Part shown: positions 34,265 to 45,479 of the stretch, piece after piece
Position numbering within the stretch: the stretch's first letter is position 1
Layout of the letters: every line of letters starts with the position of its first letter
Source: Cepaea nemoralis
Taxonomy: Eukaryota; Mollusca; Gastropoda; Stylommatophora; Helicidae
NCBI GenBank assembly: GCA_014155875.1
Contig: JACEFZ010011112.1
Location: 145,001-209,000, forward strand
Direction: 5' to 3'
Length of the DNA stretch: 64,000 bases
The notes under the pieces: generated by a model
The model's database searches: none
Seen by the model: only the letters and a program-made list of their open reading frames with translations
What the model was told of the DNA's origin: nothing
Translations under genes and position numbers: made by a program

Positions 34265-34560
34265 AAGCTCCGTGGCAGGAACCGTGGGTTTGTGGACAGG
34301 GACAGTGGATAATTGAACTGGAACAGTGGGTTTGTGAACTGGAATCGTGGGTTTGTGAACAGGAATCGTGGGTTTGTGAACAGGAATCGTAAGTTTGTGA
34401 ACAGGAACCGTGTGTGAACATGAATCGTTGGTATGTGAACTGGAGCCATGGGTATGTGAACTGGAACCTTTGGTATGTAAACTGGAACCTTTGGTGTGTG
34501 AACAGGAACCGTAAGTATGTGAGCAGGAACCGTGAGTATGTGAACATTAATCGTGGCTGT
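34265..34560. repeat. 21-bp tandem repeat, ~13 units
   Basis: GTTTGTGAACAGGAATCGTG G-type units, diverging to TATGTGAACTGGAACC. The 21-bp period leaves 103-180-codon minus frames of FTNPRFL repeats, which I regard as spurious. Confidence 0.85.
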
Positions 34561-35095
34561 CTGAAGTTTTAGAACCATCACATTGTGAAGGTCTGGGGGC
34601 ACGGAGGCATAAGTGGGCAGTCTCTCCTTCCCGAAGCGCACGGCGTGAGCTGACATCGATGCCTCGTCGGATTACGCGCAAGCCATTTTCAGCGTAAATC
34701 CCTAACCGTTACAGCAACGCAACTCTTGCTGAAGTAACATGTAACATAATTACGCTGTACCAGTCTTCGAGTTGAATAACGCAACATGGCCACCCCGAAC
34801 AGCTGTAACTGTTAATTAACTGTCCCTAACAGAAAGAGACAAGGGTATAGTAAGTTCTCTTTGCCTGTCCCGATTGCACCAATAAAAACCTTCTTGTTCA
34901 CTTGTTTATCCATTGCTGTGTATTGCCGTAGGGAACTTTCTTATCTCTTAATTTAACTCCGCTTTCTAAGTCTGAACTGCCATAGTATGCTCGTTTTCGT
35001 TTTTTCAGGCGTATATTTGTCCCTGACAAACGCCGGTTTGTTCCTGAGAAATGAAATGGATTCCCCTGGAGTAAAGTTGTAAGAATGCAATGATT
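34561..35095. other. Unclassified spacer
   Basis: No element ends or coding motifs seen. Confidence 0.4.
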
Positions 35096-35230
35096 AATTC
35101 AACAAAAATGCAAAGTAGAACTGGTCAGCTTTACAGGAACACAATCACAAGAGGTAGAGTAGACGTTGCGGCCATGAAAGCCTTCCTCAGCACACAAAAA
35201 CAAAGACTGATACAACTACAGACATTTTGT
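35085..35230 (-). mobile_element. Possible Penelope-like terminus with degenerate hammerhead motif
   Basis: On minus, 35193-35160 reads CTGAGGA, a GGC/GCC stem, then GCAAC: the hammerhead core CTGATGA..GAAAC with one change in each half. Hammerhead motifs are known from Penelope-like retroelement termini. No PLE RT or GIY-YIG domain is present, so the assignment rests on the motif. Confidence 0.4.
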
Positions 35231-35689
35231 TTTTACTACAAAAATGTCATTAGCTAGGTTAACTACTAAGTCACAAAATTCAAATTAGCCATACATCTAA
35301 GCTACTCCGGCATGCCCATACAGTCATTGAATCTATAAATAAAATTTAAAAGAACAACCTATCAACGAATCGATTAACCAACCGTGAACAGTCTGACTAA
35401 CAAACAATCAATAATTCTATCAATTACCAGCCACACAGACAATCAGTTGGTTGTTTGGTGGATCATGTGGTAGACTGGGGCATAACTCTCAAGTTGATGC
35501 ATTGGCGTTCTCATCGTTTGACCCTTTTAAAGGGCGAGCATCGGTTTAAAAGAAGTTAACATAGAGGTTTTCCTCCCTTTCCGGTACCAACATCTACACG
35601 GGGCTGTCTTGCAGTTTCCTTTCTCCTCTTGAAGCTAAAGAATCAACGGGGTGAGCAAGACCCGGAACTGGAACTTCACATCAGCTGAA
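35231..35689. other. Unclassified spacer
   Basis: No element or gene recognised. Confidence 0.4.
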
Positions 35690-37150
35690 ATGCAGGTAAC
35701 TAGGTCACGATACAGCGCGGTACCCGCGGACTGACTGGGATTAGGTCATTAGGTCATGATACTGCGCTGTACACACGGACTACCGTATTTTACGGAGTAT
35801 AAGACGCACTTTTTTCTTCAAAAAATTGCCTCCCTAATCCCAGGTGCGTTTTATACTCGAAATTAATTAAATGTTTTTTTTTTTTAATTGCTTAAAAATT
35901 AAGGTGCGTCTTATAGTCCGTAGCGTCTTATAGTCCGTAAAATACGGTAACAGGTGGGATTATGCCATCAGGTCATGATACAGCGCTGTACACACGGACT
36001 GACTGAGATTAGGTCACCAGGTCATGATACTGCGCTGTACCCACGGACTGACTGGGATTAGGTCACCAGGTCATGATACAGCACTGTACCCACGGATTGA
36101 CTGGGATTAGGTCACCAGGTCATGATACAGCGCTGTACCCACGGACTGACAGGGATTAGGTCACCAGGTCATGATACAGCGCTGTACCCACAGACTGACT
36201 GGTGGGATTAGGTCATGATACAGCGCTGTACCCACGGCTGACAGAGATTAGGTCACCAGGTCATGATACAGCGCTGTACCCACAGACTGACTGGTGGGAT
36301 TAGGTCATGATACAGCGCTGTACCCACGGACTGACAGGGATTAGGTCACCAGGTCATGATACAGCGCTGTACCCACGGGCTGACTGAGATTAGGTCACCA
36401 GGTCATGATATAGCTCTGTACCCACGGACTGACTGAGATTAGGTCACCAGGTCATGATACAGCGCTGTACCCACGGGCTGACATAGATTAGGTCACCAGG
36501 TCATGATACAGCGCTGTACCCACAGACTGACTGGTGGGATTAGGTCATGATACAGCGCTGTACCCACGGACTGACAGGGATTAGGTCACCAGGTCATGAT
36601 ACAGCGCTGTACCCACGGACTGACTGAGATTAGGTCACCAGGTCATGATACAGCGCTGTACCCACGGACTGACTGAGATTAGGTCACCAGGTCATGATAC
36701 AGCGCTGTACCCACGGACTGACTGGTGGGATTAGGTCATCAGGTCATGATACAGCGCTGTGCCTACGGACTGACAGAGATTAGGTCACCAGGTCATGATA
36801 CAGCGCTGTACCCACGGACTGACTGGTGGGATTAGGCCATGATACAGCGCTGTGCCCACGGACTGACAGGGATTAGGTCATGATACAGCGCTGTACCCAC
36901 GGACTGACTGGTGGGATTAGGTCATGATACAGCGCTGTACCCACGGACTGACAGGGATTAGGTCATGATACAGCGCTGTATCCACGGACTGACTGGTGGG
37001 ATTAGGTCATGATACAGCGCTGTACCCACGGACTGACTGGTGGGATTAGGTCATGATACAGCGCTGTACCCACGGACTGACTGAGATTACGTCACCAGGT
37101 CATGATACAGTGCTGTACCAACGGGCTGGCTAGGATTAGGTCACTCGGTC
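35690..37150. repeat. ~40-52 bp satellite with a 12-bp palindrome, roughly 30 units
   Basis: Core GGTCATGATACAGCGCTGTA CCCACGGACTGAC. TACAGCGCTGTA is a perfect palindrome. Two unit lengths are interspersed: with GGTCACCAGGTCATGA and without (GGTCATGA only), the latter mostly preceded by TGGTGGGATTA. A short TIR element interrupts it at 35783-35947. Confidence 0.95.
35783..35947. mobile_element. 165-bp MITE-like element with TA duplication
   Basis: Inverted ends CCGTATTTTACGGAGTATAA.. and ..CCGTAAAATACGG, matching over about 25 bp with one mismatch, flanked by TA on both sides. No coding capacity. The right end holds a tandem duplication of GCGTCTTATAGTCCGTA. The superfamily is not assigned. 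Confidence 0.85.
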
Positions 37151-37159
37151 ATGATAATG

Positions 37160-37330
37160 TTTGTAATTTTCTAGGTAATTTTTGCTCAGTAGTTTCCCAT
37201 TGCTTTCTAAAAACCAACATGTATTCTATTGTGAAAGTCAACGCAAGGCGATATGCTCCTAAATCACCTGCGGCGGACTTTGACTCTCGTGCGTCGCTAT
37301 TGTGGAACTGTGTTCGCTACCTCCAGGCCT
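37160..37330 (-). mobile_element. SINE-I copy 11, partial
   Basis: TTTTTGCTCAGTAGTTTCCC, ATTGCTTTCT and GTCAACGCAAGGCGATATGC match the core and middle of copy 12 in reverse. The 3' hairpin is missing because the satellite joins here. Confidence 0.55.
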
Positions 37331-37949
37331 TAGATAATGACACAGGCTAAAAACGCCCAAAAATACCAAGCAGTCTTCTCTCTTGTTCTTCAACATATTT
37401 CTCTTTGCCTTATACAATTTCCAAAATAATAATTAATATTTATTATTCGTGTATTCATGATATTTTTACGATCCTTGTGCTTGTGTAATGCATATATTGC
37501 TGTTGTTTCAGATTAACCTTAATAAGTTATAATATATGCGTCGAATAATGTATAAAAGGAGAGTCAAGAACGAGAATTCCACATTTAAGTCCTTCTAACT
37601 GGTATGTGGAAGGAATCCACATCTTTGTAGTCATTGGGGAAAGTTTCAGCTCGAACGCCTTAAACCTCTCGTCCACGTCCATCTCTTGTATAGTTTGTTA
37701 TTATGTTTAATATGGAAGCATATACTGGGGCATTGCTTTGAAATTGAGATATTTAACTTTGTGGTTGCTTTCAGTTACATTTCCTACGATTGGCAGAATG
37801 TTAAAACTGCCTGCATGTCTAATTCTGAACCCTCTGGAAATGAAGTGAGCTCGTACGTACGTTCCTCATCCCTTTCTTTCCCTGTAAATTCGAAGATGAA
37901 TTTTCGGTTAGCTCCAATTTTACTAGACCTCACGGACTCCATAAACAGG
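37331..37949. other. Unclassified spacer
   Basis: AT-rich left half. No conserved open frame or element end. Confidence 0.4.
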
Positions 37950-38228
37950 TGTGGAGGTCATCATGGCAGAATGGATAAGATCCTCCGCTCTTAAACATCC
38001 GGTGTGCTGATGCCGAGGTAGCTGATTCAACCCCTACTAAAATGTTAACTTCTCGTCCTTGACTTGGGTACATCAATTACAAGTACCTCTAAAGTTGGAG
38101 TGGGTTCGCCTGATGGCGAGGGATACTGCTAATAGGAAAAGTTAATCCACACGAAAAAGTCAGTCTAGTGCACTAGAAGTAGCAGCATGTGTATGGATAA
38201 CGCTGGAGTCCAAATGGAGCGAGTGTAA
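37950..38228 (+). mobile_element. SINE-IV copy 2 (tRNA head)
   Basis: A-box-like TGGCAGAATGG (about 37967) and B-box-like GATTCAACCCC (about 38021). The body matches 7350-7630. Its 3' end adjoins the 30-bp array. Confidence 0.75.
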
Positions 38229-38249
38229 CAAAATAAAACACAAATAGCC

Positions 38250-38640
38250 ATGTGTGGGGGAAATATCCACACAATAGCCATGTGTGGGGGAAATATCCAC
38301 ACAATAGCCATGTGTGGGGGAAATATCCACACAATAGCCATGTGTGGGGGAAATATCCACACAATAGCCATGTGTGGGGGAAATATCCACACAATAGCCA
38401 TGTGTGGGGGAAATATCCACACAATAGCCATGTGTGGGGGAAATATCCACACAATAGCCATGTGTGGGGGAAATATCCACACAATAGCCATGTGTGGGGG
38501 AAATATCCACACAATAGCCATGTGTGGGGGAAATATCCACACAAATAGCCATGTGTGGGGGAAATATCCACACAATAGCCATGTGTGGGGGAAATATCCA
38601 CACAATAGCCATGTGTGGGGGAAATATCCACACAATAGCC
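38250..38640. repeat. 30-bp satellite, 13 units
   Basis: ATGTGTGGGGGAAATATCCA plus CACAATAGCC, ten identical units, one extra A (near 38544), then three more. Each unit contains TGTGTGG and its reverse complement CCACACA around a 9-bp loop. Long frames on both strands come from the period of 30. Confidence 0.97.
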
Positions 38641-39990
38641 ATGTGTGGGGGAAATATCAGTGAGGCTTTATACTCCAGCACTGGTAAGCAAGATTACTTG
38701 TTTGTTTTTATAGCCATGTGTGGGGGAAATATCAGTGAGGCTTTACACTCCAGCACTGGTAAGCCAGATTACTTGTTTGTTTTTATAGCCATGTGTGGGG
38801 GAAATATCAGTGAGGCTTTATACTCCAGCACTGGTAAGCAAGATTACTTGTTTGTTTTTATAGCCATGTGTGGGGGAAATATCAGTGAGGCTTTACACTC
38901 CAGCACTGGTAAGCCAGATTACTTGTTTGTTTTTATAGCCATGTGTGGGGGAAATATCAGTGAGGCTTTACACTCCAGCACTGGTAAGCCAGATTACTTG
39001 TTTGTTTTTATAGCCATGTGTGGGGGAAATATCAGTGAGGCTTTATACTCCAGCACTGGTAAGCAAGATTACTTGTTTGTTTTTATAGCCATGTGTGGGG
39101 GAAATATCAGTGAGGCTTTACACTCCAGCACTGGTAAGCCAGATTACTTGTTTGTTTTTATAGCCATGTGTGGGGGAAATATCAGTGAGGCTTTATACTC
39201 CAGCACTGGTAAGCCAGATTACTTGTTTGTTTTTATAGCCATGTGTGGGGGAAATATCAGTGAGGCTTTATACTCCAGCACTGGTAAGCAAGATTACTTG
39301 TTTGTTTTTATAGCCATGTGTGGGGGAAATATCAGTGAGGCTTTACACTCCAGCACTGGTAAGCCAGATTACTTGTTTGTTTTTATAGCCATGTGTGGGG
39401 GAAATATCAGTGAGGCTTTATACTCCAGCACTGGTAAGCAAGATTACTTGTTTGTTTTTATAGCCATGTGTGGGGGAAATATCAGTGAGGCTTTACACTC
39501 CAGCACTGGTAAGCCAGATTACTTGTTTGTTTTTATAGCCATGTGTGGGGGAAATATCAGTGAGGCTTTATACTCCAGCACTGGTAAGCCAGATTACTTG
39601 TTTGTTTTTATAGCCATGTGTGGGGGAAATATCAGTGAGGCTTTATACTCCAGCACTGGTAAGCCAGATTACTTGTTTGTTTTTATAGCCATGTGTGGGG
39701 GAAATATCAGTGAGGCTTTACACTCCAGCACTGGTAAGCCAGATTACTTGTTTGTTTTTATAGCCATGTGTGGGGGAAATATCAGTGAGGCTTTATACTC
39801 CAGCACTGGTAAGCCAGATTACTTGTTTGTTTTTATAGCCATGTGTGGGGGAAATATCAGTGAGGCTTTATACTCCAGCACTGGTAAGCCAGATTACTTG
39901 TTTGTTTTTATAGCCATGTGTGGGGGAAATATCAGTGAGGCTTTACACTCCAGCACTGGTAAGCCAGATTACTTGTTTGTTTTTTTTAGC
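38641..39990. repeat. 75-bp satellite, 18 units
   Basis: Each unit keeps the first 20 bp of the 30-bp unit (ATGTGTGGGGGAAATATC..) and its final ATAGCC, with a 45-bp segment in between. Only two sites vary (TATACT/TACACT and GCAAG/GCCAG). A 515-codon plus frame (38524-40071) spans it because 30 and 75 are multiples of 3. I see no signal peptide or domain and treat the frame as spurious, with some doubt because of the splice-like motifs described in the findings. Confidence 0.97.
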
Positions 39991-40014
39991 TCTTTCGGGG
40001 GAAGGCTTTACGTT

Positions 40015-40215
40015 AGTTGTATATCCTTTACAGGACGGTGCAGTCAACCCCAGAATTTTGGCTGCTTGTGATTTTTTGGCAAGTTTACGTGCAGTAGTGT
40101 ACTATTGCTTTCAGAACGACCGACACTCATGCCATTGAATGAACACCAACGCAAGGCGGCCTGCTTCTAAATACGTCTGAAGCTGTGTTTCGAACGCGCT
40201 ATGCGCACGAAGCCG
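40015..40215 (-). mobile_element. SINE-I copy 12
   Basis: Plus TATCCTTTACAGGACGGTGC (hairpin), CAAGTTTACGTGCAGTAG, head-side GCGTTCGAAACAC on minus (about 40195). No clean target duplication, since it adjoins the array. Confidence 0.75.
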
Positions 40216-40469
40216 GTCGAGGGGATGTGCTACACGTAAGTATGCGCCTCAGCGGGCAGTGTGCCCCACTTCCGCATACATGTGTGACAGGTTTGGTACC
40301 GCTAGACAGATTCCGTTCAATATAACGGGCTGCCTATACCCGTGGGTGGTTTTCTTTCCCGTCACTTGTGCATGGTATCGGCCTCTCAGCCTACTCTTCC
40401 TTGCGATCTCCAACTGCCGCATGATTTCAAACGTGTATAGCTTGCATACTGACCTCCTATTTTTTATCC

Positions 40470-40680
40470 CGTATCCGAGAAAGCAGGTATTCGATCTCAC
40501 AAGCCAGGAGATCAAGATATGGAGTGGAGGGGTTTGATGTCATTAGATACCCAAGGTCCTTGTAACAATTCCTGGTCCTCTGCTGGGATCGAACAAGAGA
40601 CCTTGTGAGCTTATAGTGGACACAGCACCCTCTAGCCATGGCTGCCCAGCCACAGACTGATCCCCATGTCACCGTGTCTT
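40470..40680 (-). mobile_element. Possible tRNA-headed SINE
   Basis: On minus: GCAGCCATGGCTAGAGG (A-box-like) and TTGTTCGATCCCAGC (good B box) about 45 bp apart near 40650-40585, then unassigned sequence. 40216-40469 shows nothing else. Confidence 0.45.
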
Positions 40681-40954
40681 GTGCGTCTATTTAATGAATG
40701 TCATCTTCTAGTAGTCTTTGTTGTGTTTACTCGCTTGCACTAAGCCTCGCCGATATCTCTGTCTTGTTTCTCTGTTCAAAAGGGCAGTAAATGTTACGCC
40801 GTAAAATATGAGTACGGGAATTAAAGGTCGGGTTTGTGGTTGTTTGCCAGCGGGGTGTCGCTGCCTTTACCTGTACCTCACCTAGCAAGCTTGTCTTCTA
40901 ATCAATAACTGGACTATGTTTGTTTGTTTGACTTTGTGTTTGTTTGTGTCTCGC

Positions 40955-41000
40955 TTTCTTTCTTTCTTTCTTTCTTTCTCTCTGTATGTTCGTCATTTTA

Positions 41001-41031
<31 letters not shown>

Positions 41032-41125
41032 TTTTGTCCATCTTTCTTGTTTGTCCATCTTTCCCGTCTTTCTGGGTTTTTTTTGCATGGTATTCTTTCT
41101 TTCTTTCTTTCTTTCTTTCTTTCCT
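40955..41125. repeat. (CTTT)n microsatellite blocks
   Basis: Three CTTT runs (40958-40980, 41000-41030, 41093-41122) separated by short unique DNA. The plus frames are F/S/L-rich by-products. Confidence 0.9.
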
Positions 41126-42139
41126 TTCTTGCTCCCTTTCTTTCATTCGTTCGTCTGCCTGTTTTATTTTTGTCATGCTATCTTCATTTCTTCTGTTTTT
41201 TGTTTCTTCGCTTCTTTCATTATTTTTTTTTTTTAATTTTGGCTCACTTAGCGAATCCTCATCAAGCTTTGGCCGATGAATAAAACTAGACCTGTTAGTT
41301 TAATATATTTGGCTGTTTGAAATACCACTGTTCTTACTAGAGTGTACGTAATTAATGATAGGACTTAATTCATTATAACATGTGTTTATTCTAGTATACT
41401 TTAAAATTTATGCCTGTGGGAGAAATCATCTCCAGTTCCACATGAAACACCGCTACCATCAAAACCATTTAAACAAGAAAACCTAAATTTAAGGTAAAAA
41501 TTATAATGTAAGAATAATATGTCTTTAACATTTATACACCAGGCTTGTATAGTTTAAAAAGCATAAACAGCCTTCCTTGAATTAAAGCAATGATGAACTT
41601 TCCCTAATAAAACTAAACATAAACACTCTAAGGCTAACGAACAGCATAAACAATCTGTCCATTTTAAAAACTGCAGATTGAGATTTCCAAACGTTAAGAA
41701 TCCCTAGCTCTGGTAATGTTTATCCCCATCACAAGCTTATCCCCCGTAAAAACATCTCAACGAATTCCGTAGAGGTGAAAGAGAAGATGTCATTGTTCTA
41801 TCATCTTGGGTGTCTGGTCTGTGCAGGGATCAGCAGTTGCTGGACGTTTGAATGAATAAATCCAGGGTTGAATGCACTGCCTGGATTTGTCAATCCTCCA
41901 TAGGTAGATCATCAAATGTCATTAAAACGATCTGCCCAGTTCCATTGCGATAGTGTCCAGGCTGTACTGGTTTCTAAGTTAGGTCAGTTTATCTCCGCGT
42001 GCGGTTTCTTCTTGGAGGTCCTCGGCTAGAATGATGTAACATTTATTCGTGATGCATTGCATCATTTTTGGTCGCTTTAGAAATTGTGGCATGTTGTTAA
42101 ACGTGTTAGTGGCAGCATTCGGATTGTCTTGTTAGTTTA
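41126..42139. other. Unclassified spacer
   Basis: AT-rich, no conserved frame or repeat. It ends in the hAT target site. Confidence 0.45.
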
Positions 42140-42147
42140 GTGTAGTC

Positions 42148-42604
42148 CAGTGGTTCTCAACCTTTTTTGGCCCGTGCCCCCCTTCATCATATTTTAAGAA
42201 CGTCAATCCCCCATTCCTATCAAAAATTTGGCCCGTGCCCCCCCCCCCTTTCACCATATTTTCAGAACGTCATCCCCCCCCCCATCCTTCATATTTCCTA
42301 CCTAAAAATCCCCCCCCCCCACTCCTACACAGTATACGTAAAAATGGAAGGTAAATATGTTAACACAGGTCTAGACATCCACATAAAACGTGATTTGTGG
42401 GTCTACTTACTTTATAAAATGAATTTTAGAAGGATGAGATGTGCATAACTGTAAAAGTATGAAGGGAAAAGCAATATCAAGTAATCGGTTCTTGTATTAA
42501 CGCGATCTTGAAATGATCTTCATTCCCCCCCCCCTGGAAACCCTAAAATTCACCCCCCCCCCTCCTCTCCTGGGGGGAGATTCCCCACCGGTTGAGAACC
42601 ACTG
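42148..42604. mobile_element. Non-autonomous hAT element 3 with perfect 8-bp TSD
   Basis: CAGTGGTTCTCAACC at the left and GGTTGAGAACCACTG at the right are perfect inverted repeats. GTGTAGTC is duplicated (42140-42147, 42605-42612). 457 bp with C- and G-runs and no transposase. It landed at the 3' edge of SINE-III copy 2. Confidence 0.95.
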
Positions 42605-42990
42605 GTGTAGTCGATGGATCAACATCACGGCACTAGGGTGTAACCCATAAGTGCTCCGTTCTCCTCCTAACTCAAACCTGAGTCTGGAGAAACTCAGCTC
42701 AATGCACGAACTCCGTAGCACCAGCGAGGATCCTTAAATACTTGGGTAGATTTTTATCTCAAAATTTTGCCCAGGCAGCGCCGTTAGGCTACTCTTTTTC
42801 GATTTCCAACTGCCAAGGGATTTTTTACGTGCGCAACAATACACACGGGCGTCCGATCTCACTACCCAGAGACCAGGGGAAATTTAATTACTAGACGTCC
42901 ACGTGAAAAAATCCCTGGTCCTCACCGGGGCTTGAACCCGGGACCTCCAGCACTCGAGGCGGACACCATACCTCGAGACCACGCAGCCCC
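42605..42990 (-). mobile_element. SINE-III copy 2 (tRNA head)
   Basis: On minus the head (about 42990-42910) has A box TGGTCTCGAGG and perfect B box GGTTCAAGCCC, with a fully paired T-arm (CCGGG/CCCGG). The body matches copy 1. Confidence 0.85.
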
Positions 42991-43134
42991 CGTCTTGTTA
43001 TAAAAGCTGTACGTTGTAGCATTCATTATATGTAGCACCGTTGAGTGTGATATACTCAACTGTAAGTAGAACGGAAGCCTTGCCAGGGCTTGTTGCGAGG
43101 ACCTGCTGCCGCTCCGAACTGCAACTTTGAAACT

Positions 43135-43195
43135 CCGCGCGCGCGCGTGTGTGTGTATGTGTGTGTGAGAGAGAGAGAGAGTGAGAGGTGGAGGG
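43135..43195. repeat. (CG)n/(GT)n/(GA)n compound microsatellite
   Basis: CGCGCGCGCG, then GTGTGTGT, then GAGAGAGA in succession; the CG/GT part is a classic Z-DNA-prone tract. Confidence 0.85.
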
Positions 43196-43373
43196 AGAAA
43201 GAGAAAGAAGTTGATAAAATATTGACTACAGAGATGTCTGTTTCCTGAATGCAGCATGTAACTGGTAAATGCAGTTTATAAGCTCATTTTAACTTAATCA
43301 CATTGCCGTTGTTTGGTCAGGTGTTTTGCTTACCTGTGCATCCTGTTGCAAGTTTTGCTGTTTGCTAGGTCGT

Positions 43374-43376
<3 letters not shown>

Positions 43377-43422
<46 letters not shown>

Positions 43423-43472
43423 CCCCTCTCTCACTATACCTCTGCGTGTGTGTGTTTGGGGGGGGGGGGGGG
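43377..43472. repeat. (TC)n microsatellite and G-run
   Basis: TC run 43377-43419, then TG run and 15 G (43458-43472). Confidence 0.9.
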
Positions 43473-45308
43473 CTGTGAGCGGCTTTTGGTAAAGAACACG
43501 GAGCACATCGTGATATCTAACATGGGTATGTTCATTATACTAGGTTGCAAGAGGGGAGAAGAGGGAGAAACAGAAAATGATGAGGAGAAGTAAAAAAAAG
43601 TAGGAGGAAGGGGGAGAAGATGAATCAATGTAACGCACCGTTTTACTTGATAACATTAACGTTTGTGCTGCGGTCAACGGACTGTACCGGCATGAGTATG
43701 AGATGGGAAAGATATAACGGAAATGACATTTCATCACGTTCGGCCATTGTTGCTTCACACTCATTCAGAATGTTTGCATCAGATCGCTCATTCTTTCATA
43801 TACTGTCTAACTTTTCGTTTTGAAGTGATGCAAAAACGGGAATACCTTTAAAACACTTATATGCTTCTATTTAATTATTAATTGAATTATTTTATGAGAT
43901 AATATACTGTTTCGTGCCCGCGTGCCACTGAAAATGGTTCCACGAGCCACGCTTGGTACGCGTTCCGTAGGTTGCCGAGGCCTGGTCTAGACAGATATGA
44001 GAACAGCTACTGGAAACCTATTTATAAGAGCGCACGTCTGCTAGTTAACATTTTTACTACGCTCAGTTACTTATCTTTACAGCGCGATTGTAACTAATCC
44101 GTGCCCAATGCGGCATGCTTAGTTAACGCAAAGAATCACACTAAGTCACTCTGTTTGCAGAAGGGAAGAAGCTAGAGACACATCACTACCCATGTTAGAC
44201 AACTACGATACGATAGTGAGATCATGTATGTGTCATCACTTACAAACAAGGGCTACTTATGTTACCCCACTCGGTGTATTATTTATGAGTGCCATCCACC
44301 GTATCAGAATGTTACACCGTATGTTTTATGTAGCCTTGCCTTTCCTTATTTTAGTAAGAAAACCTGCTCCCACACTACTGTTTGTAGGACCTTTGACCTC
44401 TCACTTGTGTCTTTCTACACAGCTATGTTGTCAATGTGTGTATGTATATACAGTGAGTAATATGTACAGTAAGTAATACTTACAGTACGTAATATGTACG
44501 ATATGTAATATGCACAGTAAGTAATATATACAGTAAGGAAACGACCCGCTTTTCGCGCGTTTAAGTGAATTACATATGTGGTGTTAGTCTCCTATTTAAG
44601 ACTAGTCGTAGGCGTTCGATGGGTGATGTGACGGAATGGCATTAGGTATCGTCTCCTGCATATAAAATTGCTTTATAATTTTGTCTAGGAGTCATCACCA
44701 GGTGGGTCCAGATAGCTAATTTAGAGATTTAACGACATACAGAAGCGTTCTGACGGAAGCACAGGAGAGTTCCGTGAACAGGTTTCCGTTCTTTCTTTTT
44801 CTGCTACGGTTCATTGAGAGCGGAGTTTTATTTGTGTAGCGTATTCATGTCTGCAGCGACAAATGTCTGTCTGCATTGTCTATTTTCCAAACTAGACGTG
44901 AACAAATAGAAGTACATTATCAGGGTTACAGGCGGGTGTTGCTGACCAGAAGCTGGAGCATCAACATATTTGATTAGCCAAGCCTGTGCAGATCACCTGA
45001 TGACAAGTGTAGAAGTCGAAGCTGGAAGTGGCTGAACCAGGTAAATGCCACAAACGTTAAATGGCTTATTAATGCCACCGCAGTTATAGATGCAACAGTG
45101 TCCTATGATTTCATATAGCACGTTACTTGTATTTTATCCAATATATGTCGTTTTCTAACTTTACTCCACACTTTGGAATTATTCCTATATGTTAACAGTG
45201 TTCATATCCAGTGAATGTCTGCGAAGTAACATAGATGTACTCAATTTATTCAATGCCAAGCAAAGAGGTATGTTTGGACCAAACATTATGCACAATCAAA
45301 TGAACAAG
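43473..45308. other. Unclassified spacer with a small 17-18 bp repeat
   Basis: ACAGTAAGTAATATGT-type units at 44448-44540. Nothing else recognised. Confidence 0.4.
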
Positions 45309-45309
45309 T

Positions 45310-45422
45310 ATCTTCTTCTTCTTCTTCTTCTTCTTCTTCTTCTTCTTCTTCTTCTTCTTCTTCTTCTTCTTCTTCTTCTTCTTCTTCTTCTTCTTCTTCT
45401 TCTTCTTCTTCTTCTTCTTCCT
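45310..45422. repeat. (TTC)n microsatellite, ~110 bp
   Basis: Perfect TTC run; its flanking CTCTTGTTGTTG continues as decayed repeat. Confidence 0.97.
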
Positions 45423-45479
45423 CTTGTTGTTGTTCGTCTGCGTTCGTCCGGAATGTTGTTTTAGACGTAATTGGTTGTG

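Noticed and set aside
34114..34656. 180-codon minus ORF
   Set aside because: FTNPRFL repeats from a 21-bp tandem array.
38524..40071. 515-codon plus-strand ORF of 10- and 25-residue repeats
   Set aside because: Explained by array periods of 30 and 75 with no stop in phase. Both strands and other frames are also open over the 30-bp part, and the 3' end runs into a SINE.
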